64,000 bases of DNA, taken from Sphingomonas gellani. Lineage in GTDB: Bacteria; Pseudomonadota; Alphaproteobacteria; Sphingomonadales; Sphingomonadaceae. A model generated the notes under the pieces. It ran no database searches. It worked only from the letters and a program-made list of their open reading frames with translations, and was not told the origin of the DNA. This document shows, one piece after another, positions 33,347 to 44,005 of this stretch (position 1 is its first letter; every line of letters begins with the position of its first letter). Position numbers and translations under genes: made by a program. The stretch is from positions 124,001 through 188,000 of the forward strand of contig NZ_FOCF01000002.1 in assembly GCF_900110035.1 (NCBI RefSeq), in the 5' to 3' direction.

Positions 33347-34255
33347 ATGGATCGGCTGGACGCAATGCGAATGATTGTTGCGGCGGTAGAGCAGGGCTCC
33401 CTTTCAGCCGCGGCGAGACGATATGGTCGCTCGCCAGCAGCAGCAACGCGTGCGTTGGCGGTCCTCGAGCGTCACACCGGGTGCGTGTTGCTGCTTCGAT
33501 CGACCCGCAAGCTGAGCCTGACACCCGCCGGTCAGCACCATGTGGAGGTTTGGCGCGACGTTCTGGCAAGGCTGGACGATGGCGAGATCGATGCCACGGA
33601 GGCAAACCTGCAAGGGCAGATCGTCATAACCGCGCCGGAGCTCTTTGGACGTCTGCAGGTGATGCCGCTCGTCGAAGAGTTTCTTGATACGCATCCGGGC
33701 GTCAGTGCCCGCGTCCTGCTGGTAAATCGCGTCGTGAACCTCACCGGCGAGGGCGTGGACCTGGCGGTACGGCTTGCACCGCTTCCCGACTCCACGTTGA
33801 AGGCGATCAAGGTCGGGGACATAACGACCATGTTCTGTGCCTCACCATCCTACCTCGAGAAAAATGGCGCTCCGGCAACACCGCAGGATTTGGCTGATCA
33901 CGAATGTATCGGGCTCAATGCCGAGGGAGACCACGACATGTGGCCGATTGACGCGGCTCAAGGACGTCGGTCATCCGCGCGATCGAGTCAGGTTTATACA
34001 CGGCTGAGTACGAATAGCGCAGCAGGCGCCCTTGATGCAGCGCTTCGTGGAAGAGGCATCATGTGCGCGCGCTCGTACCAAGTTGCGGGCCACATCGCTG
34101 CCGGACGGCTTGTTCCGCTTCTAACAGACCTCGACGCGTCGCCGACACCGGTCCATCTGGTCTTCCCGTCAAGCCGATCTCAGAAGGGCGTCGTGCGCAC
34201 CTTCATCAACTATCTTGTGCCGGTCTTGCGGCAGCAGCTTCGATTTGGCGTCTAA
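33347..34255 (+). CDS. LysR-family transcriptional regulator
   Basis: A 302-residue LTTR. The N-terminal winged helix has [20 protein letters not shown] and [20 protein letters not shown]. The C-terminal substrate-binding domain contains [20 protein letters not shown] and [17 protein letters not shown], as in the CrgA/DmlR subgroup. ATG at 33347 fits the family start (an open frame begins 17 codons upstream). It is divergent from the truncated hydrolase gene and may have lost its target. Confidence 0.88.
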   Translation: MDRLDAMRMIVAAVEQGSLSAAARRYGRSPAAATRALAVLERHTGCVLLLRSTRKLSLTPAGQHHVEVWRDVLARLDDGEIDATEANLQGQIVITAPELFGRLQVMPLVEEFLDTHPGVSARVLLVNRVVNLTGEGVDLAVRLAPLPDSTLKAIKVGDITTMFCASPSYLEKNGAPATPQDLADHECIGLNAEGDHDMWPIDAAQGRRSSARSSQVYTRLSTNSAAGALDAALRGRGIMCARSYQVAGHIAAGRLVPLLTDLDASPTPVHLVFPSSRSQKGVVRTFINYLVPVLRQQLRFGV

Positions 34256-34754
34256 GGCAAAACAATCTGTGTGTAACCTCTCAAGTCCTTTAGCCAACAC
34301 CTTTCTTATTCCATCGCCGGCCGGTTGCCGGCTTTGCGTCAGTCATCTTCGACTCGTGCCGCTGTAAGCGGCTCTTCCGAGTGGATCCCTATTTGCCTGG
34401 AAGATGAATGATCGTCCGTAGTTGGGAAGCAACAGACCGTTCTCAAACGTCGTCATCTGTGAAGGTAATCAGGCAAAGGGAGGTGTATGATTTCCTCCAT
34501 GGCAGGAAGCCGCGGGCCACGGGTGGTCTATGGGGAAAGCGGTTTTCGGGTGGTCGGCGGACTGGCGCGACTGGTGGCGAGATGCGCTCCGACGTGCCGG
34601 AAGACGGCAATCGAGCGCGGTGTCAGACATGGATTTTGGGCGGGACCGAGGGTCTGGGCGAGCGTTCATGTGGCTGGCGATGTCGCCGGCGTGAGCGGCA
34701 TGGACGCCGGAAGCGAGGTAATCGCGTGGCGGGGCCGGGTCTGGCCATGCCGGG
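34256..34754. other. Intergenic region: LysR terminator and IS91 end
   Basis: After the LysR terminator hairpin there is no supported gene. The part next to the transposase relic (about 34480-34754) is G/C-rich and probably belongs to the IS91-type element's terminal region. Overlapping ORFs on both strands here look like shadows. Confidence 0.45.
34317..34336 (+). terminator. Terminator after the LysR gene
   Basis: GCCGGC-cggtt-GCCGGC followed by TTT, 61 bp past the stop codon. Confidence 0.6.
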
Positions 34755-36242
34755 TCATGGCGTCGTGGTTCCGGTCGGGGCGGCGTCGTGTGGCGGGGCG
34801 CGGGGCTGGCGCCAGCGTTCGAAGGTTTCGATGACGAGCATGCGCCCGCCGCAGCACGAGCATGGCGGGCGGCTATCTTCCGGTTCGGCCGGCGCGGCAT
34901 CGACCATCGGCGGGGCGACCCCGAGCAGTTCGCGGGCACGTTCGAGATGGGCCTTGCGGGCGGCGCCGGCGAGCAGGCCGTAGTGGCGGATGCGGTGGAA
35001 TCCTTTCGGCAGGACGTGCAGCAGGAAGCGGCGGATGAACTCGTCGGGGCTGAGCGTCATGACCTGCTGCCGGTCGGCGCCAGCGCGACGGTAATCCTTC
35101 CATCGGAGGGTGACGCCAGTGTCATCGAAGCGGAGGAGCCGACTGTTCGAGATCGCGACCCGGTGGGAGTAGCGCGATAGATAGGCGAGCACTGCCTGTG
35201 GTCCGGCGAAGGGCGGCTTGATATAGACAACCCAGTTCTTCTTCCGAACCGGGGACAGGTGCCGCAGGAAGGCGCGGCGGTCTACGAGGTGCGCGAGCCT
35301 TCCATGGAAGCCGAGAGGCCCGGCGTCGTACAGCGCCATCAGCCGGGTCAGGAACAGGCGGCGGAACAGCTTGCCGAGCACCCGCACCGGCAGCAGGAAT
35401 GCCGGGCGTGACGAGATCCAGCGGCTGCCGTCCGGCGACAATCCGCCGCCCGGGACAATCATGTGGACGAGCAGCACCTGGATGACGCGGATGTCGACGT
35501 CCTGTTCGAGCAGGTGAGTGGCGAAGCTGTGCCGCAGCGTGTGCGGGCTGACACGCTTGCGGATGCCCGCCGCCTCGGCCGCCTCACAGACCGCGCGGTG
35601 CAACTGCCGGGTCGAGATCGGGTCGGTGCAGCTGCGGCCCGGGAACAGCCAGCCGTGCGGCAGCAGGACGCTGCGCCGCTTGCCCTCGCGCCACCACAGT
35701 CTGAGCAGCTCGAGCAACTGCGGCGACAGCATGGCGTTGCGGCCCTTGCCCTCCTCGATGCGGATCAGCATCCGCTTGCTGTCGATGTCGTCAGCCCTGA
35801 GGTGCGCGACCTCCGACACGCGCAGGCCGGCGCCGTACGCCACGCCAAGCGCCGCGCGGTACTTGATGCCCGGCGCTGCCTTGAGCAACCGCGCCACCTC
35901 GTCGACACTGAGCACGTCGGGCAGCTTCCTGGGGCGCGGCGCCAACACCAGCTTGCGCGACAGGTCGGGTCGGTCGAGCGTCACCCCGAACAGGAAGCGC
36001 AGCGCCGACACCGCGCCGCCGATGACGGCCTCGCCCGCGCCCTGCTCGCGCTGGTGGACCTGGAAGCGCCGCACGTCCTCGGCCGTCGCGGTGTAGGGCG
36101 AACGGCCCAGGAAAGCCGCGAAGGCGCGGACGTGGCGGACATAGTCGTGCTGCGTCTGAGCCCGCATCGAACGCATCGCCATGTCGTCGAGCATCCGCTG
36201 ACGCAGCGGGGTGACAGGTGCTGTGGTCGGTGACGTCGTCAT
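34755..36242 (-). pseudogene. IS91-type element: recombinase and transposase fused in frame by deletion
   Basis: The first 260 or so residues are the XerC/D-like recombinase that accompanies many IS91-family elements (GLRVSEVAHLRADDID and SPHTLRHSFATHLLEQDVDI). At VIQVLL it jumps straight into the transposase at VHMIVPGGGLSPDGSRW. The recombinase loses its GH box and tyrosine. The transposase loses its zinc finger and the first part of the HUH motif but keeps the YLSRY tyrosine pair, GFHRIRHYGLL and the C-terminal CSCCGG. Usually these are two genes of about 300 and 390 codons. The frame stays open over 495 codons, but neither enzyme can be active. Confidence 0.85.
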
Positions 36243-36246
36243 GACA

Positions 36247-36270
36247 GGGTTCCTCAAGTTGAAGGAACCC
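36247..36270. repeat. Terminal hairpin at the IS91 recombinase end
   Basis: GGGTTCCT-caagttga-AGGAACCC lies just upstream of the recombinase ATG. A hairpin at this place suits an IS91 end (oriIS/terIS) or a translation-control structure. Confidence 0.5.
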
Positions 36271-36820
36271 CATTGTCCGCCTGTGCTGCCACACGGCCAA
36301 ACCTCAGCGTCGACGCGCTACTTCACCGCCAACACCACTGCCGCGCAGCGGCTTCGTGCATTGGGTCAGCCGAGCACGGTGCGGCCGCGATATCCCCTGG
36401 TCGGTTCCGCCGGCGCGACGCTCGGGTTCCGCGGGTACGAAGTCCCGTCGAAACAGAGGCGTGCCTCGTAAGCGCGTGTCGTGCCGCCTCCGACGACCGT
36501 GACGCCTAGGTCACCCCAGCCCCGCACCCTCGTGGCCAGTACCCGAACAGGCGGCCGGGTCACCGAAATCTTGGTCACGACCATATACAGTCGGCTTGGA
36601 CCCATTGGTTTGCAAAAAATTGGATGTTTCCTGTCCACCGCCGACTTCTGAGACTGCGAGAGCGTTGATGGCGATCGTTGAAGGAAGTGCGAAGTAGACC
36701 CACAGGAACGATAATCGGTATGCAGGCCAGAACGCGTTTCTGCTGTTGATACCTGAACATCGATCTTGTGGATCAAAAGCCCTCCCTCGGCAGCGAGCAT
36801 CGAAAGACCGATCAAGGGGG
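36271..36820. other. Intergenic region upstream of a TonB receptor gene
   Basis: These 550 bp hold short overlapping ORFs on both strands without plausible products. An A/T-rich patch near 36600-36640 (GGTTTGCAAAAAATTGGATG) may contain the promoter of the receptor operon. The left part may be debris from the IS insertion. Confidence 0.4.
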
Positions 36821-39541
36821 ATGGACACGATGCAAGAGAAATCACACCGCCCGACGCGCTGGCTGGCAGGTGGCGCGATCTTGGTGTCGGTTGCGATCGT
36901 TACCTTGCCTGCGGTCGCGCAGACGAGCACTCCAGATGATGCCGCACAAGAGCCCGCCCGCAACGATGCGTCACCAGCCGGCGACATCGTCGTTACCGGT
37001 TCGCGCATCGATCGTCCGGGGTATGAATCGCCAACACCTCTCCTGCGCGTCTCGCAAGCCGAACTTGAGATCGTGCCTAGAGCAAATCTTGGGGCCGCGC
37101 TGGCAGACCTTCCGCAGTTCAAGGCGGCGGACTCGCCTGTTACTTCGAGTTCTAACGTAAGCGCCGGCCGGTTCCCAGTGAACATCCGCGGATTGGGCGA
37201 CAAACGTTCTCTTCTACTTCTCGACGGCCGACGCCTCGTCAACTCAGACCTGAACACCGTTCCAACCATCATGATCGACAGCGTCGACGTCGTAACCGGC
37301 GGCGCTTCGGCGGCTTGGGGCTCCGATGCAGTGGCTGGTGTGGTCAATCTGCACGTCGACAGTCGCTTCGACGGATTGCGCCTCGGAGGCGAGGCGGCCG
37401 TCTCGTCGCGCGGCGATGCGCAGCAGTACCGAGCCGAGGGCAAGTTCGGCACCGGCTTCGCCGATGGTCGCGGCCACCTCGTGATCGGCGGAGAGTTCGT
37501 CGACAACCGGGGTATCGGTCGGCGGATCGACCGCGAAAACACCGGCCGCTGGTCGACGCTGGGCAACACGGCTCTCACCCCGGATGTCGGCTATTCGACA
37601 AGGCTAGTTGGCGGTTACATCAACTCGGGCGTGCTGCGGGGCCTGGGCTTCAATACGGACGGCAGCCTGCGCACGCCTAACCTCGGTCGGATCATCGGCA
37701 GCAGCATGGTCGGCGGCGAAGCGCCGTCCAACGATGACATAGGCGTGCTGATTGTGCCTCAACGTCGCTATGCGGCGATGGCGAAGGCGTCATACGACCT
37801 GACCGGCACGCTAAAGCTCAGTGCGGACCTGCGCTACTCGCGCTACTACGACAGCTATGCGTGGTTCGGCAGCCACAGCGACAATCTTACGATCCGCAGC
37901 GACAATGCGTTTCTGCGTCAGGAGATCAAGGACCGTCTCGCCGCGGCCCGACAGACCAGTTTCCTGTTGTCCCGCTTCAACAGCGACCTTTCCTTCGCCG
38001 ATCTCGATGTCGACCGGCGCAACATCCAGGGCTCGGTCGCGCTGGACGGCAGCTTTGCCGACAATCGTTGGCGCTACGGGGCGTTCTACAGCCATGGCGA
38101 GTTCCACAACGATCTGCACGCGCCCGGCTTCCTCATCACCCGTAACTTCGCAAATGCCGTCGATTCGGTCATCAGCCCAATGACGGGGCAGCCCGTCTGC
38201 CGCGTCGCGCTGACCGATCCCAGCAGCACCTGCGTGCCGATCAACCTGTTCGGGGCCGGCGCGCCGAGCCAAGCGGCGATCGACTACGTCACCGGTACGC
38301 CGCAGTCGAACGTGCTGGACAAGCTCGACACCTACGGTGTGTCGTTGCGGGGCGAGCCGTTTGAGCTGCCCGCCGGACCGGTTTCTATCGCGATCGGCGC
38401 GGAAGGACGCAACGTGTCGACCCGCGCGAGGATCGGCGAGCTCGACGCCGCCGCCGCGTTCAGCACCTTCTACTTCACCGGCTTTTCGGGAAAAACGAAC
38501 GTCAAGGAGGCGTTCGGTGAAATCGTCGTGCCGTTGATCCACGACACGCCGCTGTTACGCAAGCTGGAGTTTAACGGCGCGGTCCGGGCATCCGACTACA
38601 GCCTGAGCGGCACAATCTGGTCGTGGAAGCTGGGCGCAACCAACGAGTTCCTGCCGGGCGTGGTCGGCCGCGTGGCGCGCTCGCGCGACATCCGCGCAGC
38701 CAATCTCAGCGAGTTGTTCACGTCGCGTACCGTGTCGTACGTGGGCATCGTCGATCCGCGCAACACGGCCGCCGGTACCACCAGCACATTGATCTATGGC
38801 GGCGGCAGCGCGGCGTTGCAGCCTGAACGTGCGGACACATGGACGGCGGGCGTCACCACCGCGCCGGCACGCGGCCTGACCGCGTCGCTCGACTATTTCA
38901 ACATTTCGATCCGCGACGTCATCACCACGCTGGGCGCGCAGACCATCGTCAATCGCTGCGCCGCGGGCAACACGACCCTATGCGGCTTCATCGACCGGAG
39001 CGCCGCAGGCACGATCCAGAGCATCACGTCGGCGCAGCTCAATCTGTCGCGGATGAAGACGGACGGCGTCGACGGCGAGGTGGCCTATACTATGCCCGTG
39101 AACGCGGCGACCAACGGGCGGATCAACCTGCGCCTGGTCGGCACGTGGGTGAACAGCTTCACCGTGGACGACGGCCTGACCAAGGTCGAGTATGTCGGGA
39201 CACAGGGCTATGCGCTGACCGAGGGCACGCCGCGCGTTCGTGCCAACGCCACGATCGGGTACGCCAGCGACAGCTTCAGCGGATTGGTCAGGGCGCGCTA
39301 CATCTCATCCGGCTATTGGGACCGGACCCGCGCCACGCTGACCAACAACCGAATTCCCGCCTATACTTATTTCGATGTACAGCTCAGCCAAAAGGTGCCC
39401 ATGGGCGACGGCCGCAACTTCGAATTCTATGGCAGCGTGTCGAACCTCTTCGACAAGGACCCGCCGCTGTATTCCACCTTTACGCCCTATTACGACGTGA
39501 TCGGCCGCTACCTGTCTGTCGGCGCAAGGGTGGCTTTTTGA
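36821..39541 (+). CDS. TonB-dependent receptor, peptide-cluster type
   Basis: A 906-residue outer-membrane receptor. ATG at 36821 follows AGGGGG. The signal region (LAGGAILVSVAIVTLPAVAQ) is followed by a TonB-box-like DIVVTGSRIDRPG, a plug domain (VNIRGLGDKRSLLLLDGRRL and VDVVTGGASAAWGSDAVAGV) and a 22-strand barrel ending in aromatic VAF. It overlaps the peptidase start. The link with a peptidase suggests that it imports peptides or peptide-like compounds; the ligand is not known. Confidence 0.9.
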   Translation: MDTMQEKSHRPTRWLAGGAILVSVAIVTLPAVAQTSTPDDAAQEPARNDASPAGDIVVTGSRIDRPGYESPTPLLRVSQAELEIVPRANLGAALADLPQFKAADSPVTSSSNVSAGRFPVNIRGLGDKRSLLLLDGRRLVNSDLNTVPTIMIDSVDVVTGGASAAWGSDAVAGVVNLHVDSRFDGLRLGGEAAVSSRGDAQQYRAEGKFGTGFADGRGHLVIGGEFVDNRGIGRRIDRENTGRWSTLGNTALTPDVGYSTRLVGGYINSGVLRGLGFNTDGSLRTPNLGRIIGSSMVGGEAPSNDDIGVLIVPQRRYAAMAKASYDLTGTLKLSADLRYSRYYDSYAWFGSHSDNLTIRSDNAFLRQEIKDRLAAARQTSFLLSRFNSDLSFADLDVDRRNIQGSVALDGSFADNRWRYGAFYSHGEFHNDLHAPGFLITRNFANAVDSVISPMTGQPVCRVALTDPSSTCVPINLFGAGAPSQAAIDYVTGTPQSNVLDKLDTYGVSLRGEPFELPAGPVSIAIGAEGRNVSTRARIGELDAAAAFSTFYFTGFSGKTNVKEAFGEIVVPLIHDTPLLRKLEFNGAVRASDYSLSGTIWSWKLGATNEFLPGVVGRVARSRDIRAANLSELFTSRTVSYVGIVDPRNTAAGTTSTLIYGGGSAALQPERADTWTAGVTTAPARGLTASLDYFNISIRDVITTLGAQTIVNRCAAGNTTLCGFIDRSAAGTIQSITSAQLNLSRMKTDGVDGEVAYTMPVNAATNGRINLRLVGTWVNSFTVDDGLTKVEYVGTQGYALTEGTPRVRANATIGYASDSFSGLVRARYISSGYWDRTRATLTNNRIPAYTYFDVQLSQKVPMGDGRNFEFYGSVSNLFDKDPPLYSTFTPYYDVIGRYLSVGARVAF

Positions 39542-41619
39542 TCGCGACGGGATCGCTGACCCGGGTCATCAAGGCGCTGAAGGTGGATGCCGGTCGGGTA
39601 CTGGCGGTCAGCCTGGCGCTTGTCCTGGCCGTGGCTGCTCCGGCCGCTGGCGCGCAGCCGGTCGCCGACGCGCCCACCCACCTGGTGACGCCGAACGCCA
39701 TCGCCGGGCTTACCGATGTCCGCGATGCGGAGATTTCCCCTAACGGGCGGCAGGTCCTGTATGTAACCCAGCCCGGCATCGGCCAACGCGCCAGCCACGC
39801 CACCATCTGGCTCGCGGCCGCCGATGGCGGCACGCCGCCAAGGCGGCTGACGGTCAGCGCCGGGCTGGACGACACGCCGCAATGGTCGCCCGATGGCCGC
39901 AACATCGCGTTTCTGTCGAACCGCGCCAACCCCAGCGCGCGCGGCGTCGCCGGATTCGACCTCCGCCCGGTGACGGGCGACCCCGACCAGCCGACGCCGA
40001 CTGAGGCGCCGCGCCAATTGTGGCTGATCTCGGCCACCGGTGGCGAGGCGCAGCCGCTCACCGCCGTGGGACGTGACATCCGCAGCTTCCGCTGGTCGCC
40101 GGACGGGCGCCGCATCGCGTTTCTCGCGCCCGATCCCCTCACGGCATGCGAACGTGCCGATCGCGCGGCCAAGCGCGACTGGGCAGAGGCGGATGCGCCG
40201 CAGGACCTTGCCCGTATCTGGATCCTAGACCTGGCGTCGCACGTGCTGCGGCGGATCGCTGTCGCTGACCGCGAGGTGAGCGAGTTGAGCTGGTCGCCCG
40301 ACGGCAGCCGGTTTGCGCTGCGGGTCGCGGCTACGGGCGGGTTGAACGATTTCTATTACCGCTCCGACCTGATGGTGATGGACGTTGCGAGCGCGACGGT
40401 CGCGCGCACGATCTTCAAGGGGGTGTACAGCACCGGCAGCTGGTCGCCGGACGGCAGGCGCATCGCCTTCACCGCGCCCGAGCCGGACAGGATCGGGACG
40501 CGCGGCTATGTCGCGGACGTCGCGACCGGCGCCTTGCGGCAGCTGGGCGCGACGCTGGATGGGACGCTGAAGCGGCTCGACTGGTCGCGGAACAACGCCG
40601 TGGTGCTTGCGCGTGCCGTTGTGCACACCCGTACCGTGGTGATGCAGGTCGATGTCACGACGGACCGGTTTCGGCCCTTGATCGACCTGGATGGCCAGAT
40701 CCGCGACATATCGGTCGCGGACAACGGGACGATCGCGCTGAGCGGCAGCCAAGCCGGCCGAGCGGCCGATGCCTGGGTGTTCCGCCGCGGCAGGCTGCGT
40801 GCGGTGTCGGACGTGAACCCCCAGATGCGCGATTGGCGGCTCGGTAAAGTGGCGGAGGTGCGTTGGACCAGCAGCCGTGACGGCAGGCCGATCTATGGCG
40901 TGCTGGTGACACCGCCCGGCTTCGTGCCGGGGATGCCGACGAAAACGGTGGTGCAGCCGCATGGCGGCCCCGCGGACGTGTGGGAGACGAGCTGGCTGGG
41001 CAGCTGGACCAGCTGGGCGCAAATCCTGGCGGCGCGCGGCTATGTCGTGCTGCTGCCGAATGCGCGCGGGTCGGGGGGACAGGGCACCGCCTTCGCGCGG
41101 GGCGTGAAGAACGATTGGGGCACTGGCGACTACCAGGACATTGTGGATGGTCTGGACATGCTGGTCGGGCGCGGGATCACCGACCCGAACAGGCTGGGTA
41201 TCGGCGGCTGGAGCTATGGAGGCTTCATGTCTGCATGGGCGATCACCCGCGACACGCGCTTCCGCACGGCGATCGTCGGCGCCGGTGTGACCGACCTGCT
41301 CAGCCTATCACTGGCGACAGACACGCCCGACTGGTTCGGCGGCTATTACGGTTCGTCGCCGGCCGATGTGGCGAGCATGGATGCCGCATCTCCACTCCGC
41401 AGCATTGCAAAGGCGTCTGGCCCCGTGCTGGTGCTGCACGGGGGCGAGGATCGCCGAGTGCCCACGACGCAGGGGCTGGCCTTCTATCGCGGGCTACGCC
41501 TGATGGGAAAGGACGCGACTTTCGTGACCTACCCGCGCGAACCGCACTGGATTTCCGAGCCCGAGCATCAGCTGGACATCCAGCGGCGGGTGCTCGCTTG
41601 GTTCGATGCCCATCTGTGA
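39538..41619 (+). CDS. S9-family peptidase (acylaminoacyl/prolyl-oligopeptidase type), exported
   Basis: A 693-residue serine peptidase from the TTG that overlaps the receptor stop (TTGA); a GTG at 39583 is the other option. The signal peptide is VLAVSLALVLAVAAPAAGAQ. Residues about 50-420 form a WD-like beta-propeller with SPDGR repeats. The catalytic domain has GGWSYGGFMSAW (Ser near 561), HGGEDRRVP (Asp near 636) and REPHWI (His near 668). It cuts oligopeptides, possibly next to proline, in the periplasm. It is coupled to the TonB receptor, whose ligand may be its substrate. Confidence 0.88.
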   Translation: MIATGSLTRVIKALKVDAGRVLAVSLALVLAVAAPAAGAQPVADAPTHLVTPNAIAGLTDVRDAEISPNGRQVLYVTQPGIGQRASHATIWLAAADGGTPPRRLTVSAGLDDTPQWSPDGRNIAFLSNRANPSARGVAGFDLRPVTGDPDQPTPTEAPRQLWLISATGGEAQPLTAVGRDIRSFRWSPDGRRIAFLAPDPLTACERADRAAKRDWAEADAPQDLARIWILDLASHVLRRIAVADREVSELSWSPDGSRFALRVAATGGLNDFYYRSDLMVMDVASATVARTIFKGVYSTGSWSPDGRRIAFTAPEPDRIGTRGYVADVATGALRQLGATLDGTLKRLDWSRNNAVVLARAVVHTRTVVMQVDVTTDRFRPLIDLDGQIRDISVADNGTIALSGSQAGRAADAWVFRRGRLRAVSDVNPQMRDWRLGKVAEVRWTSSRDGRPIYGVLVTPPGFVPGMPTKTVVQPHGGPADVWETSWLGSWTSWAQILAARGYVVLLPNARGSGGQGTAFARGVKNDWGTGDYQDIVDGLDMLVGRGITDPNRLGIGGWSYGGFMSAWAITRDTRFRTAIVGAGVTDLLSLSLATDTPDWFGGYYGSSPADVASMDAASPLRSIAKASGPVLVLHGGEDRRVPTTQGLAFYRGLRLMGKDATFVTYPREPHWISEPEHQLDIQRRVLAWFDAHL

Positions 41620-41647
41620 CCGACCGGAAGACGCGAAGGTGAAGACG

Positions 41648-43180
41648 ATGCCCGACCCCGCTTTTCATCCGAACCGCCGCGACATGCTGGCCGCTGTCCC
41701 CGCGCTGATCGCCGCCAGCCCGTCGCTGGCTGCGACGAAGGGCGCAGACATCCTCGACATGAGCGCGGTGACGATGGCGGCTGAGCTCAGGAAGAAGGGC
41801 CTGTCCGCCCGCGAGTTGATGACGGCGCACCTGGCGCGGGTCGACGCGCTGAACCCGCGCTTCACGGCCCTGGTCTCGCGGATCGACCATGCGGATGCGC
41901 TGCGCCAGGCCGATGTCGCCGACCGTGACGCGGCTGCCGGGCACTTCCATGGCCCGCTGCATGGCTTTCCCCATGCGGTGAAGGACACCGCGTCGACGCG
42001 GGGCATCGCCAGCACGCAAGGATCGCCGCTGCTCAAGGACCATGTTCCCGACGCCGACTCCCTGGTCGTCGCACGGATGCGCAACGCCGGCGCGATCTTC
42101 GTCGGCAAGAGCAACGTGCCTGAATTCGCGCTGGGGTCGCACTCCTACAACCGGGTGTTCGGCACGACCCGCAACGCCTATGATCCGCGCAAGTCGGCAG
42201 GCGGCAGCACCGGCGGCGGCGCGGTCGCACTGGCGCTCCGGATGGTGCCGCTCGCCGATGGCAGCGATTTCGGCGGGTCGCTGCGCAATCCGGCCGGGTG
42301 GAACAACGTTTTCGGCTTTCGCCCGTCATGGGGCCGGGTTCCGTCGATTCCGAACACCGACCTGTTCTGGCAGAATTTCGCCACGTCCGGCCCGATGGCG
42401 CGCAGCGTCGCCGACGTCGCCTTGTTGATGTCGGTTCAGGCGGGTCCCGATCCGCGCGCGCCGTTTGCGCCGCAGGACGATCCCGCGATGTTCGCCGCAC
42501 CGCTGGAGCGCGACTGGAAGGGCAAGCGGATCGGCTGGCTCGGTGACCTGGGAGGCGCTTTGCCGACCGAGGCCGGTGTGATGGCGACCTGCGAGGCGGC
42601 ACTGTCGGCGTTTGGCGCGATCGGTATGACCGTCGACGCAGCACGCTTGTCGGAAAGCGCCGACGCGATGTGGAACACCGCCGTGCCGCTGCGGCAATGG
42701 TCGGTCGGGGCCGACCTGCAGGGGTTTTACGACGATCCGGTGAAGCGGGCGCAACTGAAGCCGGAAGCGGTCTGGGAGGTGGAGGGCGGCACCAGGCTGA
42801 CCGGCCCGCAACTGGCAAAGGCGTCCGGAGGTCGCACGCGCATCCTTGAAGCCTTTCGCAAGGCGTTCCAGACCTACGACTTCCTGGCGCTGCCCACCGC
42901 GCAGGTGTTTCCCTTCGACGCCGAGCAGCATTGGCCGCGGGAGATCGCGGGCAAGGCGATGGACAGCTATCATCGCTGGATGGAAGTCACGCTGCCGCCG
43001 ACCATGGCGGGCCTGCCCACGCTTGCCGTTCCGGCGGGCTTTGGCGGGCGCTACCGACTGCCCATCGGTATCCAGTTGATCGGCCCCCGGCTTGCCGACC
43101 TAGCCGTGCTCCAGCTCGGCCATGCCTATGAACAGGCATCGCCGTGGATCGCCCGTACGCGCCCGCCGGCGCTCCGCTGA
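41648..43180 (+). CDS. Amidase-signature hydrolase with Tat signal
   Basis: A 510-residue enzyme. A twin-arginine signal (NRRDMLAAVPALIAA) is followed by the amidase signature: Lys in PHAVKDT (about 111), cis-Ser in GGSTGGGAVAL (about 185) and the nucleophile in GGSLRNPAGW (about 210). It hydrolyses amides, with a range that includes peptide-like or amino-acid amides. It lies 28 bp downstream of the peptidase and probably belongs to the same operon, in the same compartment. Confidence 0.88.
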   Translation: MPDPAFHPNRRDMLAAVPALIAASPSLAATKGADILDMSAVTMAAELRKKGLSARELMTAHLARVDALNPRFTALVSRIDHADALRQADVADRDAAAGHFHGPLHGFPHAVKDTASTRGIASTQGSPLLKDHVPDADSLVVARMRNAGAIFVGKSNVPEFALGSHSYNRVFGTTRNAYDPRKSAGGSTGGGAVALALRMVPLADGSDFGGSLRNPAGWNNVFGFRPSWGRVPSIPNTDLFWQNFATSGPMARSVADVALLMSVQAGPDPRAPFAPQDDPAMFAAPLERDWKGKRIGWLGDLGGALPTEAGVMATCEAALSAFGAIGMTVDAARLSESADAMWNTAVPLRQWSVGADLQGFYDDPVKRAQLKPEAVWEVEGGTRLTGPQLAKASGGRTRILEAFRKAFQTYDFLALPTAQVFPFDAEQHWPREIAGKAMDSYHRWMEVTLPPTMAGLPTLAVPAGFGGRYRLPIGIQLIGPRLADLAVLQLGHAYEQASPWIARTRPPALR

Positions 43181-43198
43181 CGCAAGGAGTTTAGCACG

Positions 43199-44005
43199 AT
43201 GACGATCCTGTTGATCGGCTGCGGCCGGATGGGCGGCGCGCTGGCACGACGGTGGAGCAGCGGCGAACGCGTCATGGCCTTCGATCCCGACGCCACCTTG
43301 CCGGACGGCGTGGAGCGGGTTGCAAACTTGGATGATGTCAGTGGAGAGAGCGATCTGGTCGTCGTTCTTGCCGTGAAGCCGCAGACGTTCCCCGCCCTCG
43401 CGCCGGCGCTACGACGGGTCGCCGATTGCAGGCCGCTGATCCTGTCGATCATGGCGGGAGTGCCGCTCTCCGCGTTGGCGGCGCCATTCGGCGGAAGTGG
43501 GAGGGTAGTGCGGGCCATGCCGAACACGCCGGCCGCGATTGGTCGGGGGATCAGCGGGCTGGTCGCGGGCCAGGCGGTGTCGAGCGCCGATCGCGATCGC
43601 GCCGGAGGGCTGCTGGGTGCGGTCGGAGAGGTCGTCTGGCTGGCCACCGAAGGGGACATCGACCTGGTCACCGCGATATCGGGAAGCGGCCCCGCCTATG
43701 TCTTCCGCATGACTGAGGCGTTGGCAGCGGCGGGTGTGCGACTGGGATTGGCGGAACCCGTGGCGACCCGGCTGGCCAGCGCGACCCTGACCGGCGCGGC
43801 GGCGCTGGTCGAGGCGGAGAGCTGCGCCCTGGCCGATCTGCGCCGACAGGTGACCAGCCCCGGCGGTACCACTGCGGCTGGTCTGGCGCAGATGGACGAA
43901 GACGCGGGTATCGACGACCTCATGGCAAGAGTGGCGCAGGCCGCAGCACGCCGATCCGTCGAGCTTGCCGACCAAGGCGTGAACCTCGTCAACGATCCGG
44001 ATTGA
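43199..44005 (+). CDS. proC: Pyrroline-5-carboxylate reductase (ProC family)
   Basis: A 268-residue protein of normal length. The N-terminal Rossmann start is ILLIGCGRMGGALARRW. SGSGPAYVFRMTEAL near residue 162 and RRQVTSPGGTTAAGLAQM near residue 220 are the ProC signature. It reduces pyrroline-5-carboxylate to proline with NAD(P)H. In this accessory operon it could also act on a related cyclic imine. It starts 18 bp after the amidase. Its end overlaps the PaiB gene on the other strand by 17 bp. Confidence 0.88.
   Translation: MTILLIGCGRMGGALARRWSSGERVMAFDPDATLPDGVERVANLDDVSGESDLVVVLAVKPQTFPALAPALRRVADCRPLILSIMAGVPLSALAAPFGGSGRVVRAMPNTPAAIGRGISGLVAGQAVSSADRDRAGGLLGAVGEVVWLATEGDIDLVTAISGSGPAYVFRMTEALAAAGVRLGLAEPVATRLASATLTGAAALVEAESCALADLRRQVTSPGGTTAAGLAQMDEDAGIDDLMARVAQAAARRSVELADQGVNLVNDPD

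Noticed and set aside
38839..39537. Long 5' extension of the S9 peptidase frame
   Set aside because: It overlaps the barrel part of the TonB receptor in another frame and has no protein-like features. The signal peptide sits just after 39538.
39538..41619. Lasso-peptide isopeptidase next to a TonB receptor
   Set aside because: The pairing recalls sphingomonad lasso-peptide loci, but no precursor, cyclase or B-protein genes are present, and the catalytic domain looks like an acylaminoacyl-peptidase.
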